64,000 nt of DNA, from positions 3,410,001-3,474,000 of the forward strand of contig NZ_CP097218.1 of NCBI RefSeq assembly GCF_023373525.1, in the 5' to 3' direction. The first letter of the stretch is position 1. The number at the start of each line of letters is the position of its first letter. This document shows positions 52,011-61,692 of this stretch, piece after piece. The notes beneath the pieces were generated by a model that was given only the letters and a program-made list of their open reading frames with translations, ran no database searches and was not told where the DNA came from. The stretch comes from Brachybacterium kimchii (GTDB taxonomy: Bacteria; Actinomycetota; Actinomycetes; Actinomycetales; Dermabacteraceae). Position numbers and translations under genes: made by a program.

Positions 52011-53131
52011 CCGCGGACCTCACGCGCAGCGCCACGGACGAACCGGCCGACGCGGGGGGAGCCGGCCCGTCGGCCCCCTCCGCGACCGCCGGCCGCGGCC
52101 GGCGCGGCGGCGGGGGACTGGGCCGCTACATCCTCACGCGCTTCCTGCTGATCATCCCCACCGTGCTGATCCTGATGACGGTCGTCTTCTTCCTCATGCG
52201 GATCACCGGCGACCCGATCACCGCGGCCCTCGGCGGGCGCCTGACCCCTGATCAGCTCGCCCAGCGCCGCGCCGAGGCCGGCTACGACCGGCCGCTGATC
52301 ATCCAGTACCTCGACTACCTGTGGGGCGTGGTCCGCGGCGACTTCGGCACCACCTACACCGACCGCACGCCCGTGGCGAAGATCCTCACGGAGTACGGCG
52401 GGGCGACCGCGGAGCTCGTCATCTACGCGGTGGTGGTGGCGCTCGTGATCGGGGTGCCGCTCGGCATGCTCGCGGCCCGCGCCCGGGACCGCTGGGGCGA
52501 CCTCGCCCTGCGCGTCCTCGCGATCCTCGGGTACGCGACCCCGGTGTTCTTCGTGGGGCTGCTGCTCAAGCTCGTGTTCTCCGTGGGCCTGGGCTGGCTC
52601 CCGGTGGCCGGGCGCATCTCCAGCCGGGGCGAGCTGACCATGGGGAAGATCCTGAACCCCACCCCGTTCTACCTGCTGGACGCGATCCGGCTGGGTGACG
52701 CCTCGCTGCTGTGGGACGTCGTCAGCCACGCGATCCTGCCCGCGATCGCGCTGGGCCTGCTCACCGGCGGGATCTTCCTGCGCCTGGTGCGCACGAACAT
52801 GATCGGCACCCTCGAGATGCCCTACGTCGACTCCGCGCGCTCCCGCGGCGTGCGCGAGTCGCGACTGACCACGCGCCATGCTCTGCGCCCCGCCCTGATC
52901 CCGATCATCACCGTGATGGGCATGCAGATCGCGATGATGCTGGGCGGCGCCGTGCTCACGGAGACCACCTTCGAGTGGAAGGGTCTGGGCTACATGCTCG
53001 CCGAGTACATGACCGCCCGCGACTACGTCGCCGTGCAGGGCATCGTCATGATGCTCGCGGTCATCGTCGCGATCTCGAACTTCCTGGTCGACGTGATCGC
53101 CGCCCTCATCGACCCCCGAGTGAGGTACTGA
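52007..53131 (+). CDS. DppB-type ABC permease
   Basis: A 374-residue permease with a disordered Ala/Gly/Pro N terminus (1-35) and six helices; EAA-like loop YVDSARSRGVRESR. The GTG start overlaps the binding-protein stop (GTGA). It pairs with the DppC-type subunit one base downstream. Confidence 0.93.
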   Translation: MTADLTRSATDEPADAGGAGPSAPSATAGRGRRGGGGLGRYILTRFLLIIPTVLILMTVVFFLMRITGDPITAALGGRLTPDQLAQRRAEAGYDRPLIIQYLDYLWGVVRGDFGTTYTDRTPVAKILTEYGGATAELVIYAVVVALVIGVPLGMLAARARDRWGDLALRVLAILGYATPVFFVGLLLKLVFSVGLGWLPVAGRISSRGELTMGKILNPTPFYLLDAIRLGDASLLWDVVSHAILPAIALGLLTGGIFLRLVRTNMIGTLEMPYVDSARSRGVRESRLTTRHALRPALIPIITVMGMQIAMMLGGAVLTETTFEWKGLGYMLAEYMTARDYVAVQGIVMMLAVIVAISNFLVDVIAALIDPRVRY

Positions 53132-53132
53132 G

Positions 53133-54215
53133 ATGACGATCCCCCCGCCCCAGCCTCCCGGCGAGTCCCCCTCCGCCCAGGAGGGCACCGAGCTCGCCGC
53201 CGAGGCCGCCGTCGTCGCCGCCACGGCCCGCGAGCGCTGGTACCTGCGCCTGCCAATCATCAGCCATCTGCGCCGCAGCGTCGGCCTGCAGCGGGGCATG
53301 CTCGTCGCGGGCCTCGTGCTCGTGCTCGGCCTGCTTCTCACGGCGCTGTTCGCGCCGCTGCTCGCGCCCTACGGCTTCGCCGAGACCTCGGCCGACGGCG
53401 CCTCCTTCGGCACCCAGCAGCCGCCGTCGGGCGCGCATCCGCTGGGCACCACCGTCGCCGGCTACGACGTGCTCTCGCGCGTCATCTGGGGCACACGGAC
53501 GGCCGTGGCCGTGATGGCCTGCGCGGTCGTGCTGTCCCTGTTCATCGGGGTCGCGCTCGGACTGATCTCCGGATACGTGGGCGGCTGGCTCGACCGGATC
53601 CTGGTGATGCTGGCCGACGCGATCTACGCCTTCCCCTCCCTGCTGCTCGCGATCGTCATGTCGATCGTGATCTCCGGCGGCCAGTCGAGCGCGGGCGGCG
53701 GCATCCTCGCCGCGGCCATCTCGATCACCGTGGTGTTCGTGCCCCAGTACTTCCGGGTCATCCGCGCCGAGGTGGTGCGGCTGAAGGCCGAGCCCTTCGT
53801 CGAGGCCGCGAAGGTCATCGGCACCGGGCACCGGCGCATCATGGGCACCCACCTGCTGCGCAACGCCACCCGCACCCTGCCGCTGATCTTCACCCTCAAC
53901 AGCTCCGAGGCGATCCTGACCCTCGCCGCGCTGGGCTTCCTGGGCTTCGGCATCGAGCCGACGAGCGCCTCCGAATGGGGCTACGACCTCAACCGGGCCA
54001 TGGCCGACGCGACCTCCGGCATCTGGTGGACCGGCCTGTTCCCGGGCCTCGCGATCGTCGCCGCCGTGCTCGGCGTGACCCTCGTGGGCGAGTCCATCAA
54101 CGACCTCAACGACCCGCGCCTGCGCGTGCGGCGCAGACGGCGGGGCGGCGGACGGCGCACCGACGCCGAGGCCACCGGCCCCGCAGGCACCACCTCGACG
54201 GAGGCCACGGCATGA
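53133..54215 (+). CDS. DppC-type ABC permease
   Basis: A 360-residue permease. A hydrophilic start of about 50 residues precedes helix 1 (GMLVAGLVLVLGLLLTALFAPLLAP). The loop PFVEAAKVIGTGHRRIMGTHLLRN is the EAA-like coupling helix. A basic Arg/Gly tail (VRRRRRGGGRR) ends the chain. Coupled to the ATPase by ATGA. Confidence 0.93.
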   Translation: MTIPPPQPPGESPSAQEGTELAAEAAVVAATARERWYLRLPIISHLRRSVGLQRGMLVAGLVLVLGLLLTALFAPLLAPYGFAETSADGASFGTQQPPSGAHPLGTTVAGYDVLSRVIWGTRTAVAVMACAVVLSLFIGVALGLISGYVGGWLDRILVMLADAIYAFPSLLLAIVMSIVISGGQSSAGGGILAAAISITVVFVPQYFRVIRAEVVRLKAEPFVEAAKVIGTGHRRIMGTHLLRNATRTLPLIFTLNSSEAILTLAALGFLGFGIEPTSASEWGYDLNRAMADATSGIWWTGLFPGLAIVAAVLGVTLVGESINDLNDPRLRVRRRRRGGGRRTDAEATGPAGTTSTEATA

Positions 54216-55930
54216 GCGAGACCCTCGACGAGCTCACGAACGGGTCCGCGGGCACCCCGGCGCGCCTCGCGATCCGCGATCTCGACGTCACCTTCGCGAC
54301 CGACGCCGGGGAGGTCCACGCCGTCGATGGCGTCAGCCTCGACGTCGCCCCCGGCGAGATCCTCGCCGTCGTCGGCGAGTCCGGCTCGGGCAAGTCCGTC
54401 ACGGCCCGCAGCATCCTGGGCCTGCTCCCGGAGACCGCCGAGGAGTCCGGCGCCGTGCTCGTCTCCGGCACCGACGTCGTCGGCCTCAGCGGCGCGCGCC
54501 TGCGTGCGCTGCGCGGCGAGGACGTCTCGATGGTCTTCCAGGAGCCCTCGAGCGCCCTGAACCCGGTGTTCCCGATCTGGTGGCAGATGGGGGAGGGGCT
54601 GCGCGCCCACCAGCCGAAGCTGACGCGCAAGCAGATCCGCGCGAAGGCGATCGAGGCGCTCACGGCCGTCGGCATCCCCGACCCGGCCGAGCGCATCGAC
54701 CGCTACCCGCACGAGTTCTCCGGCGGGCAGAAGCAGCGCATCATGATCGCGATGGCCCTCGCCCTCGAGGCCGAGCTCATCGTGGCCGACGAGCCCACCA
54801 CCGCCCTCGACGTCACCGTGCAGGCCGAGATCCTGGACCTGCTGCGCGACGTGCGGGACCGCTTCGGCACCTCGATCATCGTCATCACCCACAACATGGG
54901 GGTCGTCGCCGACCTCGCCGACCGGGTGGCCGTCATGCACCACGGCCGCGTGATCGAGCAGGCGGGCGTGCGCGAGCTCTTCGCCGAGCCCCGCGAGGAG
55001 TACACGCGGAACCTGCTCGAGGCCGTCCCGCACCTGGGGCGGCGCAGCGCCTGGAGCGCCCTGTCCCGCGAGCAGCAGGGGACGATCGAGTCCGCGGAGC
55101 CGCTGGTGACCGCGAAGGACCTGGTCATCGAGTACCCCGGCCGGCTGGGGCGGCCCGCCTTCCGCGCGGTCGACGGGGTGGATCTCGCCATCCGCCGCGG
55201 CGAGGTCTTCGGCCTGGTGGGGGAGTCCGGCTCCGGCAAGACCACCATCGGCCGCACCATCGCGGGCCTGGAGAAGGCGACGGGCGGCAGCCTCACGGTG
55301 CTGGGCCACGAGATGCTGGGCCTGCGCGAGCGGGCCTTCAAGCCCGTGCGGCGCCGCATCGGCTTCGTCTTCCAGGACCCCGCGACCTCCTTCAACCCGC
55401 ACCTGACCATCGAGGAGTGCATCGCCGAACCGCTCGCCGTGCACGAGCGCGGCATGTCCGCGCAGGCGCGCTCGCAGAAGGTCGGAGAGCTGCTCGAGGC
55501 CGTCGAGCTGCCCGCCGGGCACCGCCGCCGCTACCCGCACGAGCTCTCGGGCGGGCAGCGCCAGCGCGTGTCGCTCGCCCGCGCCCTGGTGCTGGATCCC
55601 GAGCTGCTCATCGCCGACGAACCGACGAGCGCGCTCGACGTGTCCGTGCAGGCCACGGTGCTCGAGCTCTTCCGCGAGCTGCAGGAGCGCCTGGGCTTCG
55701 CGGCGCTGTTCATCAGTCACGACCTCGCGGTCGTCGACTCCCTCGCCCACCGCATCGGCGTCCTCTACCGCGGCCGTCTCGTGGAGCAGGGACACGGCCC
55801 GGACGTGCTGCAGGACCCGCAGGACCCGTACACGAGGCGCCTGATCGCCTCGCTGCCGGTGCCCGATCCCGTCGAGCAGGAGCGCCGCCGTCTCGCCTTC
55901 GCCCAGGAGTTCGGCCGCGCGCAGGGATGA
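54212..55930 (+). CDS. Fused DppD-DppF double ABC ATPase
   Basis: A 572-residue protein carrying two complete nucleotide-binding domains. The first has Walker A GESGSGKS, signature FSGGQKQR and Walker B LIVADEPTT; the second has GESGSGKT, LSGGQRQR and LLIADEPTS. In Escherichia coli these are separate DppD and DppF; the fusion is common in actinobacteria. It energises the DppB/DppC pair. The whole operon (50370-55930) is thus complete. Confidence 0.94.
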   Translation: MSETLDELTNGSAGTPARLAIRDLDVTFATDAGEVHAVDGVSLDVAPGEILAVVGESGSGKSVTARSILGLLPETAEESGAVLVSGTDVVGLSGARLRALRGEDVSMVFQEPSSALNPVFPIWWQMGEGLRAHQPKLTRKQIRAKAIEALTAVGIPDPAERIDRYPHEFSGGQKQRIMIAMALALEAELIVADEPTTALDVTVQAEILDLLRDVRDRFGTSIIVITHNMGVVADLADRVAVMHHGRVIEQAGVRELFAEPREEYTRNLLEAVPHLGRRSAWSALSREQQGTIESAEPLVTAKDLVIEYPGRLGRPAFRAVDGVDLAIRRGEVFGLVGESGSGKTTIGRTIAGLEKATGGSLTVLGHEMLGLRERAFKPVRRRIGFVFQDPATSFNPHLTIEECIAEPLAVHERGMSAQARSQKVGELLEAVELPAGHRRRYPHELSGGQRQRVSLARALVLDPELLIADEPTSALDVSVQATVLELFRELQERLGFAALFISHDLAVVDSLAHRIGVLYRGRLVEQGHGPDVLQDPQDPYTRRLIASLPVPDPVEQERRRLAFAQEFGRAQG

Positions 55931-55978
55931 GACAGGGGGCGGGGCGAGAGCGGTCGGGGCTCCTCCTCCGCGGCCCGG

Positions 55979-56776
55979 TCAGGCGATCGGCGTCGCGATC
56001 ACCGGCGCCGAGTCCTCGATCCGGGATCGTGCGGATTCCATGACCTCGATGATGCGGGCCTCGTGCTCGGGCGTGAGGCGCCCCATGGGCACCGAGCAGC
56101 TGATCGCGTCGACCACCGGGTCGTCGTAGCGCAGCGCGAAGCCGAAGCACCGCAGTCCCTCGGTGTTCTCCTGGTCGTCCACGGCGTGCCCGCTCTCGCG
56201 TGCGGCGTCGAGATCCGCTTCGAGCGCGGCGATCCCGGTGTGCGAATGCCGGGTGAGGGCCGGTGCCATCTGCGCAGGCACGGCGGCAGGGTTCTCGGCC
56301 AGGATCGCCTTGCCCAGTGAGGTGTGCACGGCGGGCAGGCGGCGGCCCACCCGCGGCATGACGCGCGTGTACTCGTGGGATTCGACCGTGGCGAGGTAGA
56401 CCACCTGATCCCGGTCCAGCCGCGCGAGATGCACCGTCTCCCCGAGGGTCGAGCAGACGTCGGCCAGGATGGGGTGGACCAGGCGGACCCGCGGATCGCG
56501 GTCGATGTAGCTGGTGCCGGCGAGCAGGGCACGGATCCCGATGGAGTAGTAGGTCCCCGTCGGCTCGGTCTGGACCCAGCCCCACGCGACCAGGGTCTGG
56601 AGCAGGGCGTAGGTGGACGAGCGCGGGGCCCCCAGGGCATCGGCGACCTCGCGCAGGCGCGTGAGCATGCCCTGTCGACCGGCGAGGTATTCCAGCACCT
56701 CGAGCGTCCTCGCGGCGGATTTCACCTCGCGGAACCCGGACGGCCCGGGCACCTCGGACTGCTCGTTCTTCCCCAT
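55979..56776 (-). CDS. IclR-family transcriptional regulator
   Basis: A 265-residue regulator. Residues about 20-80 form the winged helix (LTRLREVADALGAPRSSTYALLQTLVAWGW) and 95-255 the effector domain with HTSLGKAILA and GFALRYDDPVVDAISCSVPM. ATG 56776 is favoured because TACGAT lies six bases upstream (leaderless); an upstream frame to 56881 has no promoter logic. It is divergent from the hexarate operon, which begins at 56908, and the gap carries a CACATATGTG palindrome, its likely operator. Glucarate or galactarate may be the effector. Confidence 0.92.
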   Translation of the reverse strand: MGKNEQSEVPGPSGFREVKSAARTLEVLEYLAGRQGMLTRLREVADALGAPRSSTYALLQTLVAWGWVQTEPTGTYYSIGIRALLAGTSYIDRDPRVRLVHPILADVCSTLGETVHLARLDRDQVVYLATVESHEYTRVMPRVGRRLPAVHTSLGKAILAENPAAVPAQMAPALTRHSHTGIAALEADLDAARESGHAVDDQENTEGLRCFGFALRYDDPVVDAISCSVPMGRLTPEHEARIIEVMESARSRIEDSAPVIATPIA

Positions 56777-56782
56777 GGGCCG

Positions 56783-56788
56783 ATCGTA
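56783..56788 (-). promoter_or_regulatory. -10 box of the IclR gene
   Basis: TACGAT on the minus strand, six bases from ATG 56776; it predicts a leaderless transcript. Confidence 0.6.
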
Positions 56789-56852
56789 GCCGCCGTCCGG
56801 TGGAGAGGCGACGATTCCCTGACGAAGCACGTCGACACTCTTGTGTATTGGT

Positions 56853-56868
56853 GTCCACATATGTGAAC
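56853..56868. promoter_or_regulatory. IclR operator
   Basis: GTC-CACATATGTG-AAC (56853-56868) contains a perfect 10-base palindrome, extended to 16 with one mismatch pair. It lies 77 bases from the IclR start and 40 from the ATG of the DapA-like gene, so it can control both directions. Confidence 0.68.
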
Positions 56869-56907
56869 GTAGGGGCGGCACATCGTCCCCTGCATCGGAG
56901 CAGAAGC

Positions 56908-57792
56908 ATGAGCAGTCCTCACGGCAGCATCCCGGCCCTGGTCACCCCGCTCGACGAGGAGGGTGACCTCCTCGAGGACTCCCTCCGCCACGTGCTCGAC
57001 CATGTGATCGACGGCGGATCCCACGGGGTGTTCATCCTCGGGAGCAGCGGCGAGATCTATGCGCTCGACGACCGGCAGAAACGACGGGTCGTCGAGATCA
57101 CGGTCGAGCACGTCGCCGGACGGGTGCCGATCTATGCGGGCGCGAGCGAGATCACCACCCGCGACTGCATCCGCACCGCGCGCATGGTCGAGTCGGTGGG
57201 CGGGGTAGAGGCCCTGTCCGTCCTCACCCCGTACTTCATGACGCCCACCCAGGGCGAGCTCGTCGAGCACTTCAGCACGATCGCCGGCAGCACCGATCTT
57301 CCCGTCGTCCTCTACAACAATCCCGGTCGCACCCACGTGCAGCTCGAGGTCGAGACGGTCCTGCGGCTCTCGGAGGTCGACGGGATCATCGGGCTCAAGG
57401 ACTCCGCGGGGGACCTGGGTCGCGTGCGGCGGATCCTCGCCGAGCGGCCGGAGGGCTTCTGCGTGCTGATGGGGATGGACGCCCGGATCCTCCCGGCGCT
57501 CGAGGCCGGCGCCGACGGCGCCATCGCCTCCACCGGCAACGTCGTCCCCCGCGTCGTCGCGGGCATCTACGACGCCTTCCGCGCCGGCGACGGAGCTCGC
57601 GCCGCAGAGCTCCAGGAAGCGCTCGGCGCGCTGCGCGTGCTCGTGGACCGCGCGACGTTCCCCCTGGTCCTCAAGGAGGGGCTGCGCCTGGCCGGCGTCG
57701 ATGCCGGCAGCTGCGCGGCCCCCGCGCGCGAGGTCGATCCCGCTCTGCGCGAGGAGCTGCGCGAGGTCGTCGACACCCTGTCGGCCCTCTGA
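56908..57792 (+). CDS. DapA/N-acetylneuraminate-lyase-family aldolase or dehydratase
   Basis: A 294-residue TIM-barrel enzyme. The Schiff-base Lys164 (IGLKDSAG), Tyr136 (LYNNPGRT) and the GSSGE loop (45-49) match DHDPS/NAL numbering. First gene of the hexarate operon, 40 bases from the operator. With the downstream GarR-like reductase, it could cleave 5-keto-4-deoxy-glucarate to pyruvate and tartronate semialdehyde in place of GarL; a dehydratase giving 2-oxoglutarate semialdehyde is the alternative. GGAG precedes ATG 56908. Confidence 0.88.
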   Translation: MSSPHGSIPALVTPLDEEGDLLEDSLRHVLDHVIDGGSHGVFILGSSGEIYALDDRQKRRVVEITVEHVAGRVPIYAGASEITTRDCIRTARMVESVGGVEALSVLTPYFMTPTQGELVEHFSTIAGSTDLPVVLYNNPGRTHVQLEVETVLRLSEVDGIIGLKDSAGDLGRVRRILAERPEGFCVLMGMDARILPALEAGADGAIASTGNVVPRVVAGIYDAFRAGDGARAAELQEALGALRVLVDRATFPLVLKEGLRLAGVDAGSCAAPAREVDPALREELREVVDTLSAL

Positions 57793-57825
57793 GCCCTCGC
57801 TCACCCCTGCTGAGGAAGGAATCCC

Positions 57826-59187
57826 ATGCCCCTGGTCATCGTCGCCCTGGCGGTCGTGCTCCTGATCCTGCTGATGACGCGCCTGAAGCTCAACGGCTTC
57901 GTCGCCCTCCTGCTCGTCTCCGCCCTCGTGGGGCTGTGGGCGGCAGCGACCGGAAACCTCGTCCACGACGGCAAGAGCGCCGGCGTCGAGGCGATCCCGG
58001 CGCTGATCGAGGACGGGTTGGGCGGCCAGCTCAGCTCGACGCTCATCGTCATTGGCCTCGGCGCCATGATCGGCCGTGTCCTGGGCGACGCCGGCGCCGC
58101 CCAGCGCATCGCCCTCTCCCTCACGCGCGCCTTCGGGGAGCGCGGGGTCCAGTGGGCGATGATCGCCACCTCCGTGATCATCGGCGGGACGATGTTCTAC
58201 GAGGTCGCCTTCATCATCATCGTGCCCGTCGCCTTCACCCTGGTGCGCACCACCGGCAAGCGGCTGCTGTGGATCGCACTGCCGATGTCGATCACGCTGT
58301 CCACGATGCACAGCTTCCTGCCGCCGCACCCGGGGCCGACGGCCGTCGCCGGGCTCTACGGCGCCTCGATCGGGACCACGCTGCTGCTGGGACTCGTGAT
58401 CGCGCTGCCCGCGGGCGCCCTGATCGCGATGATCTGGCCGCGCCTGCCCTTCGTGCGCCGTCTGGATCCCTCGATCCCGGAGGGTCTGGTCTCGGACAAG
58501 GAGTTCGCCGAGGAGGAGATGCCGTCGCTCGCGCTGTCGGTGGTCGTCGCGATGATCCCCGTGGTGCTGATCGCGGGAGGAGCGGTGTACGACCTCGCGT
58601 CGCCGGGCGAGAGCGCCGTGGGATCGGCGATCCGCTTCATCGGCGAGCCCACGGTCGCCCTGCTGGTCTCGCTGGTGATCGCCACGTGGGCGCTGGGGCC
58701 GCGGCTGGGGCACAGCCTCGTCGAGGTCGCCAGCTCCATGGGAGGCGGCGCCAAGGCGATGGCGATGATCATCCTCGTGGTCGGCGCAGGCGGCTCCTTC
58801 AAGGAGGTGCTCACCGCCGCCGGCGTGGGCGACTACATCGCCGACGTCACCGGGAGCTGGTCGGTGAACCCCCTGGTGCTGGCCTGGCTCATCGCGGTGA
58901 TCCTGCGCATCGCACTGGGATCGGCGACGGTGGCGGTCGCCACCGCAGCCGGCATCGCTGCACCGCTGGTCGCTGCCGGCGGCGTCTCCCCGGAGCTCGC
59001 CGTCCTCGCGACGGCCTGCGGGTCCATCGCCTTCAGCCACGTCAACGATCCCGGATTCTGGCTCTTCAAGGAGTACTTCAACCTCGATCTCACCGATGCC
59101 ATCAAGACCCGCACCAGCTACACCACGGTGCTCGCGCTCCTCGGGCTCGGCGGCGTGATGCTGCTGAGCCTCGTAGTCCCCGCCTGA
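57826..59187 (+). CDS. GntP-family gluconate/sugar-acid permease
   Basis: A 453-residue transporter with about 12-14 helices and the GntP blocks NGFVALLLVSALVGL, SFLPPHPGPTAVAG and FSHVNDPGFWLFKEYF. It imports gluconate-like or hexarate acids with protons. AAGGAA precedes ATG 57826. It sits between the DapA-like and GarR-like genes and is probably the uptake step for glucarate or galactarate. Confidence 0.93.
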   Translation: MPLVIVALAVVLLILLMTRLKLNGFVALLLVSALVGLWAAATGNLVHDGKSAGVEAIPALIEDGLGGQLSSTLIVIGLGAMIGRVLGDAGAAQRIALSLTRAFGERGVQWAMIATSVIIGGTMFYEVAFIIIVPVAFTLVRTTGKRLLWIALPMSITLSTMHSFLPPHPGPTAVAGLYGASIGTTLLLGLVIALPAGALIAMIWPRLPFVRRLDPSIPEGLVSDKEFAEEEMPSLALSVVVAMIPVVLIAGGAVYDLASPGESAVGSAIRFIGEPTVALLVSLVIATWALGPRLGHSLVEVASSMGGGAKAMAMIILVVGAGGSFKEVLTAAGVGDYIADVTGSWSVNPLVLAWLIAVILRIALGSATVAVATAAGIAAPLVAAGGVSPELAVLATACGSIAFSHVNDPGFWLFKEYFNLDLTDAIKTRTSYTTVLALLGLGGVMLLSLVVPA

Positions 59188-59275
59188 GCATCTCCGTCGG
59201 CTGCCACGACCGCACGACACGATCGAACGCAGCACCTGACCGAGCGCTGCAGCTGACCGAACGCACGACCTGACG

Positions 59276-59299
59276 CGAACGCACGAACGCACGAACGCA
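59276..59299. repeat. Three tandem CGAACGCA octamers
   Basis: Three perfect copies of CGAACGCA. Two degenerate copies lie nearby (about 59223 and 59258), inside wider CTGACCGA repeats. They fill much of the 163-base gap between the GntP and GarR-like genes. Change in copy number could alter spacing, but there is no reading frame through them. Confidence 0.6.
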
Positions 59300-59350
59300 C
59301 AAGACAGGAGCCGGGAGGGATCCCGGCCGCAGAGGAAGGAACCGCCTGAG

Positions 59351-60235
59351 ATGACGATCGGATTCATCGGACTGGGGATCATGGGACGCCCCATGGCCAA
59401 GAACCTGCTGGCGGCGGGCCATGAGCTCGTCGTCCACAACCGCTCGGACGCGGCCATGGAGGACCTGGCGGCCGCCGGAGCGGCGACCGCCGCGAGCCCC
59501 CGCGAGGTCGCCGAGCGCGCGGGCATCGTGCTCACGATGCTCCCCGACGGTCCCGACGTGGAGGCCGTCGTGCTCGGCGAGGACGGCGTCGCCGAGGGGG
59601 CGTCCGCGGGGACGCTGCTGGTGGACATGAGCTCGATCGCCCCGGATGTGAGCCGCCGACTGCACGCGCAGCTCGCCGAGCACGACGTCGCGATGCTCGA
59701 CGCCCCGGTCTCGGGAGGGGAGCCCGGGGCGATCGACGGGACGCTCGCGTTCATGGTGGGAGGCGCGGAGGCCGACGTGGAGCGCGCTCGCGAGATCCTC
59801 GAGATCATGGGCGCCTCCGTGACCCATGTCGGCCCGATCGGCGCCGGCAACATCGCGAAGCTCGCGAACCAGGCGATCGTGGCGGTGAACATCGCGGTCC
59901 TGGGCGAGGCCGCGGTGCTCGCCCGCAGCGCCGGCGTCGATCCCGCCTCGGTGATCGATGCGATCCGCGGCGGCCTCGCCGGGTCCAAGGTCATGGAGCA
60001 GAAGGCTCCGAAGATGCTCGCGGGGGAGTACGCCCCCGGATTCCGCATCGACCTGCACATCAAGGACCTCGAGAATGCCCTGAGCACGGGTCACGACAGC
60101 GGAGCGGCCCTGCCGCTCACGGCCGCCGTGCGGGAGATGATGACCGCGATCTCCGTGGACGGGCACGCGCAGGACGACCACTCCGCGCTGGCGACGTACT
60201 TCGAGAAGCTCGCCGACCGACGGATCTCCGCATGA
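59351..60235 (+). CDS. garR: Tartronate semialdehyde reductase (GarR-like)
   Basis: A 294-residue beta-hydroxyacid dehydrogenase. N-terminal [16 protein letters not shown] (NAD(P) binding), substrate loop [11 protein letters not shown], catalytic Lys in GNIAKLANQ and the C-terminal HIKDLENAL all match. It reduces tartronate semialdehyde to D-glycerate. The next gene overlaps its stop by ATGA. Assignment fits the pathway: hexarate dehydratase, lyase, then reductase. Confidence 0.92.
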   Translation: MTIGFIGLGIMGRPMAKNLLAAGHELVVHNRSDAAMEDLAAAGAATAASPREVAERAGIVLTMLPDGPDVEAVVLGEDGVAEGASAGTLLVDMSSIAPDVSRRLHAQLAEHDVAMLDAPVSGGEPGAIDGTLAFMVGGAEADVERAREILEIMGASVTHVGPIGAGNIAKLANQAIVAVNIAVLGEAAVLARSAGVDPASVIDAIRGGLAGSKVMEQKAPKMLAGEYAPGFRIDLHIKDLENALSTGHDSGAALPLTAAVREMMTAISVDGHAQDDHSALATYFEKLADRRISA

Positions 60236-61692
60236 GCGCCGTGCAGAGCCCCTCGCGAAGCGGCCGCGCCCGGGAGGACGGAACGGCCGCGCCCGCAGCG
60301 GGGTCCGCCTCCGCACCCACCATCGCCCGGATGGAGGTGTTCCCGGTGGCCGGGCGCGACTGCATGGAGCTGAACCTCTCCGGCGCCCACGGCCCGCTGT
60401 TCACGAGGAACATCGTGCTGCTCACGGACTCGCGCGGGGAGACCGGCGTGGGCGAGGTCCCCGGCGGCTCGGCGATCACTCGCACTCTCGAGGACGCCCG
60501 GCGTCTGGTCGAGGGCGCGAACCTGGCCGACCGCCGGAACGTGCTGCGCAGGATCGGCGAGGAGTTCGCGGAACGCGACGCCGGTGGTCGCGGCTCTCAG
60601 ACCTTCGACCAGCGCACCACGGTGCACGCCGTCACGGCGATCGAGGCCGCGATGCTCGACCTGATGGGGAAGTGGACGGGACTGCCCGTGGCCGCCCTGC
60701 TCGGAGCGGGCCAGCAGCGGGAGTCCGTGAGGACCCTCGGCTACCTCTTCTACGTGGGCGACCCCGACCGCACGGACCTCGACTACCTGCGCGAGCCGGA
60801 GGCCGACGACCCGTGGCACCGGCTGCGCCACGAGGAGGCGCTGACCCCGGAGGCGATCGTCAGGCTCGGCGAGGCGGCCTACGAGCGGTACGGCTTCCAG
60901 GACTTCAAGCTGAAGGGCGGCGTGCTCTCGGGAGCCGAGGAGATGGAGGCCGTGAGGGCGCTGAAGCAGCGCTTCCCGGATGCCCGGATCACCCTCGACC
61001 CCAACGGCGCGTGGTCCCTGGCCGAGGCGATCGACCTCTGCCGGGACGCGCAGGGGCTCCTCGCCTACGCCGAGGACCCGTGCGGCGCCGAGGACGGCTA
61101 TTCCTCCCGCGAGGTCCTCGCGGAGTTCCGGCGCGCCACCGGGCTCCCCACCGCGACCAACATGGTCGCCACGAACTGGCGCGAGATGACGCATGCGATC
61201 GCCCTGCAATCGGTCTCGATCCCGCTCGCGGACCCGCACTTCTGGACGATGGAGGGGTCCGTGCGCGTCGCGCAGCTGTGCCACGACATGGGGCTCACCT
61301 GGGGATGCCACTCGAACAACCACTTCGACGTGTCCCTCGCGATGGTCGCTCACTGCGGCGCGGCCGCCCCCGGGGAGTACAACGCGCTGGACACGCACTG
61401 GATCTGGCAGGAAGGGGTCGAGCAGCTCACCGCCGCGCCACCCCAGATCGACGCCGGGGAGATCCGCGTCGACCCGGCGGTGCCCGGACTGGGGGTGGAG
61501 ATCGACCGCGAGCGGCTGGAGGCGGCGCACGCCCTGTACCGGGAACGCATCGCCGGGAGCGGCGGCAGGGACGATGCGGCAGGGATGCAGTACCTCGTCC
61601 CGGGCTGGTCCTTCGACCCGAAGCGGCCGTGCCTCGTGCGCGACGAGACATCGGCGGCCGGTGCCGCCGCGACCCAGGAGGAGACACGATGA
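60232..61692 (+). CDS. gudD: Glucarate dehydratase
   Basis: A 486-residue enolase-superfamily enzyme. The catalytic block FKLKGG (Lys pair), metal ligands in DPNGAW and AEDPC, and the His-Asp dyad in HSNNHFDVS match GudD. It converts D-glucarate to 5-keto-4-deoxy-glucarate. An added N-terminal tail of about 30 residues is Ser/Ala/Pro-rich. It overlaps both neighbours by four bases. Confidence 0.94.
   Translation: MSAVQSPSRSGRAREDGTAAPAAGSASAPTIARMEVFPVAGRDCMELNLSGAHGPLFTRNIVLLTDSRGETGVGEVPGGSAITRTLEDARRLVEGANLADRRNVLRRIGEEFAERDAGGRGSQTFDQRTTVHAVTAIEAAMLDLMGKWTGLPVAALLGAGQQRESVRTLGYLFYVGDPDRTDLDYLREPEADDPWHRLRHEEALTPEAIVRLGEAAYERYGFQDFKLKGGVLSGAEEMEAVRALKQRFPDARITLDPNGAWSLAEAIDLCRDAQGLLAYAEDPCGAEDGYSSREVLAEFRRATGLPTATNMVATNWREMTHAIALQSVSIPLADPHFWTMEGSVRVAQLCHDMGLTWGCHSNNHFDVSLAMVAHCGAAAPGEYNALDTHWIWQEGVEQLTAAPPQIDAGEIRVDPAVPGLGVEIDRERLEAAHALYRERIAGSGGRDDAAGMQYLVPGWSFDPKRPCLVRDETSAAGAAATQEETR

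Noticed and set aside
56722-60087. A 1121-codon minus-strand frame across the hexarate operon
   Set aside because: Composition is Arg/Asp/His-rich without domains, and the plus strand encodes recognisable DapA-like, GntP and GarR proteins.
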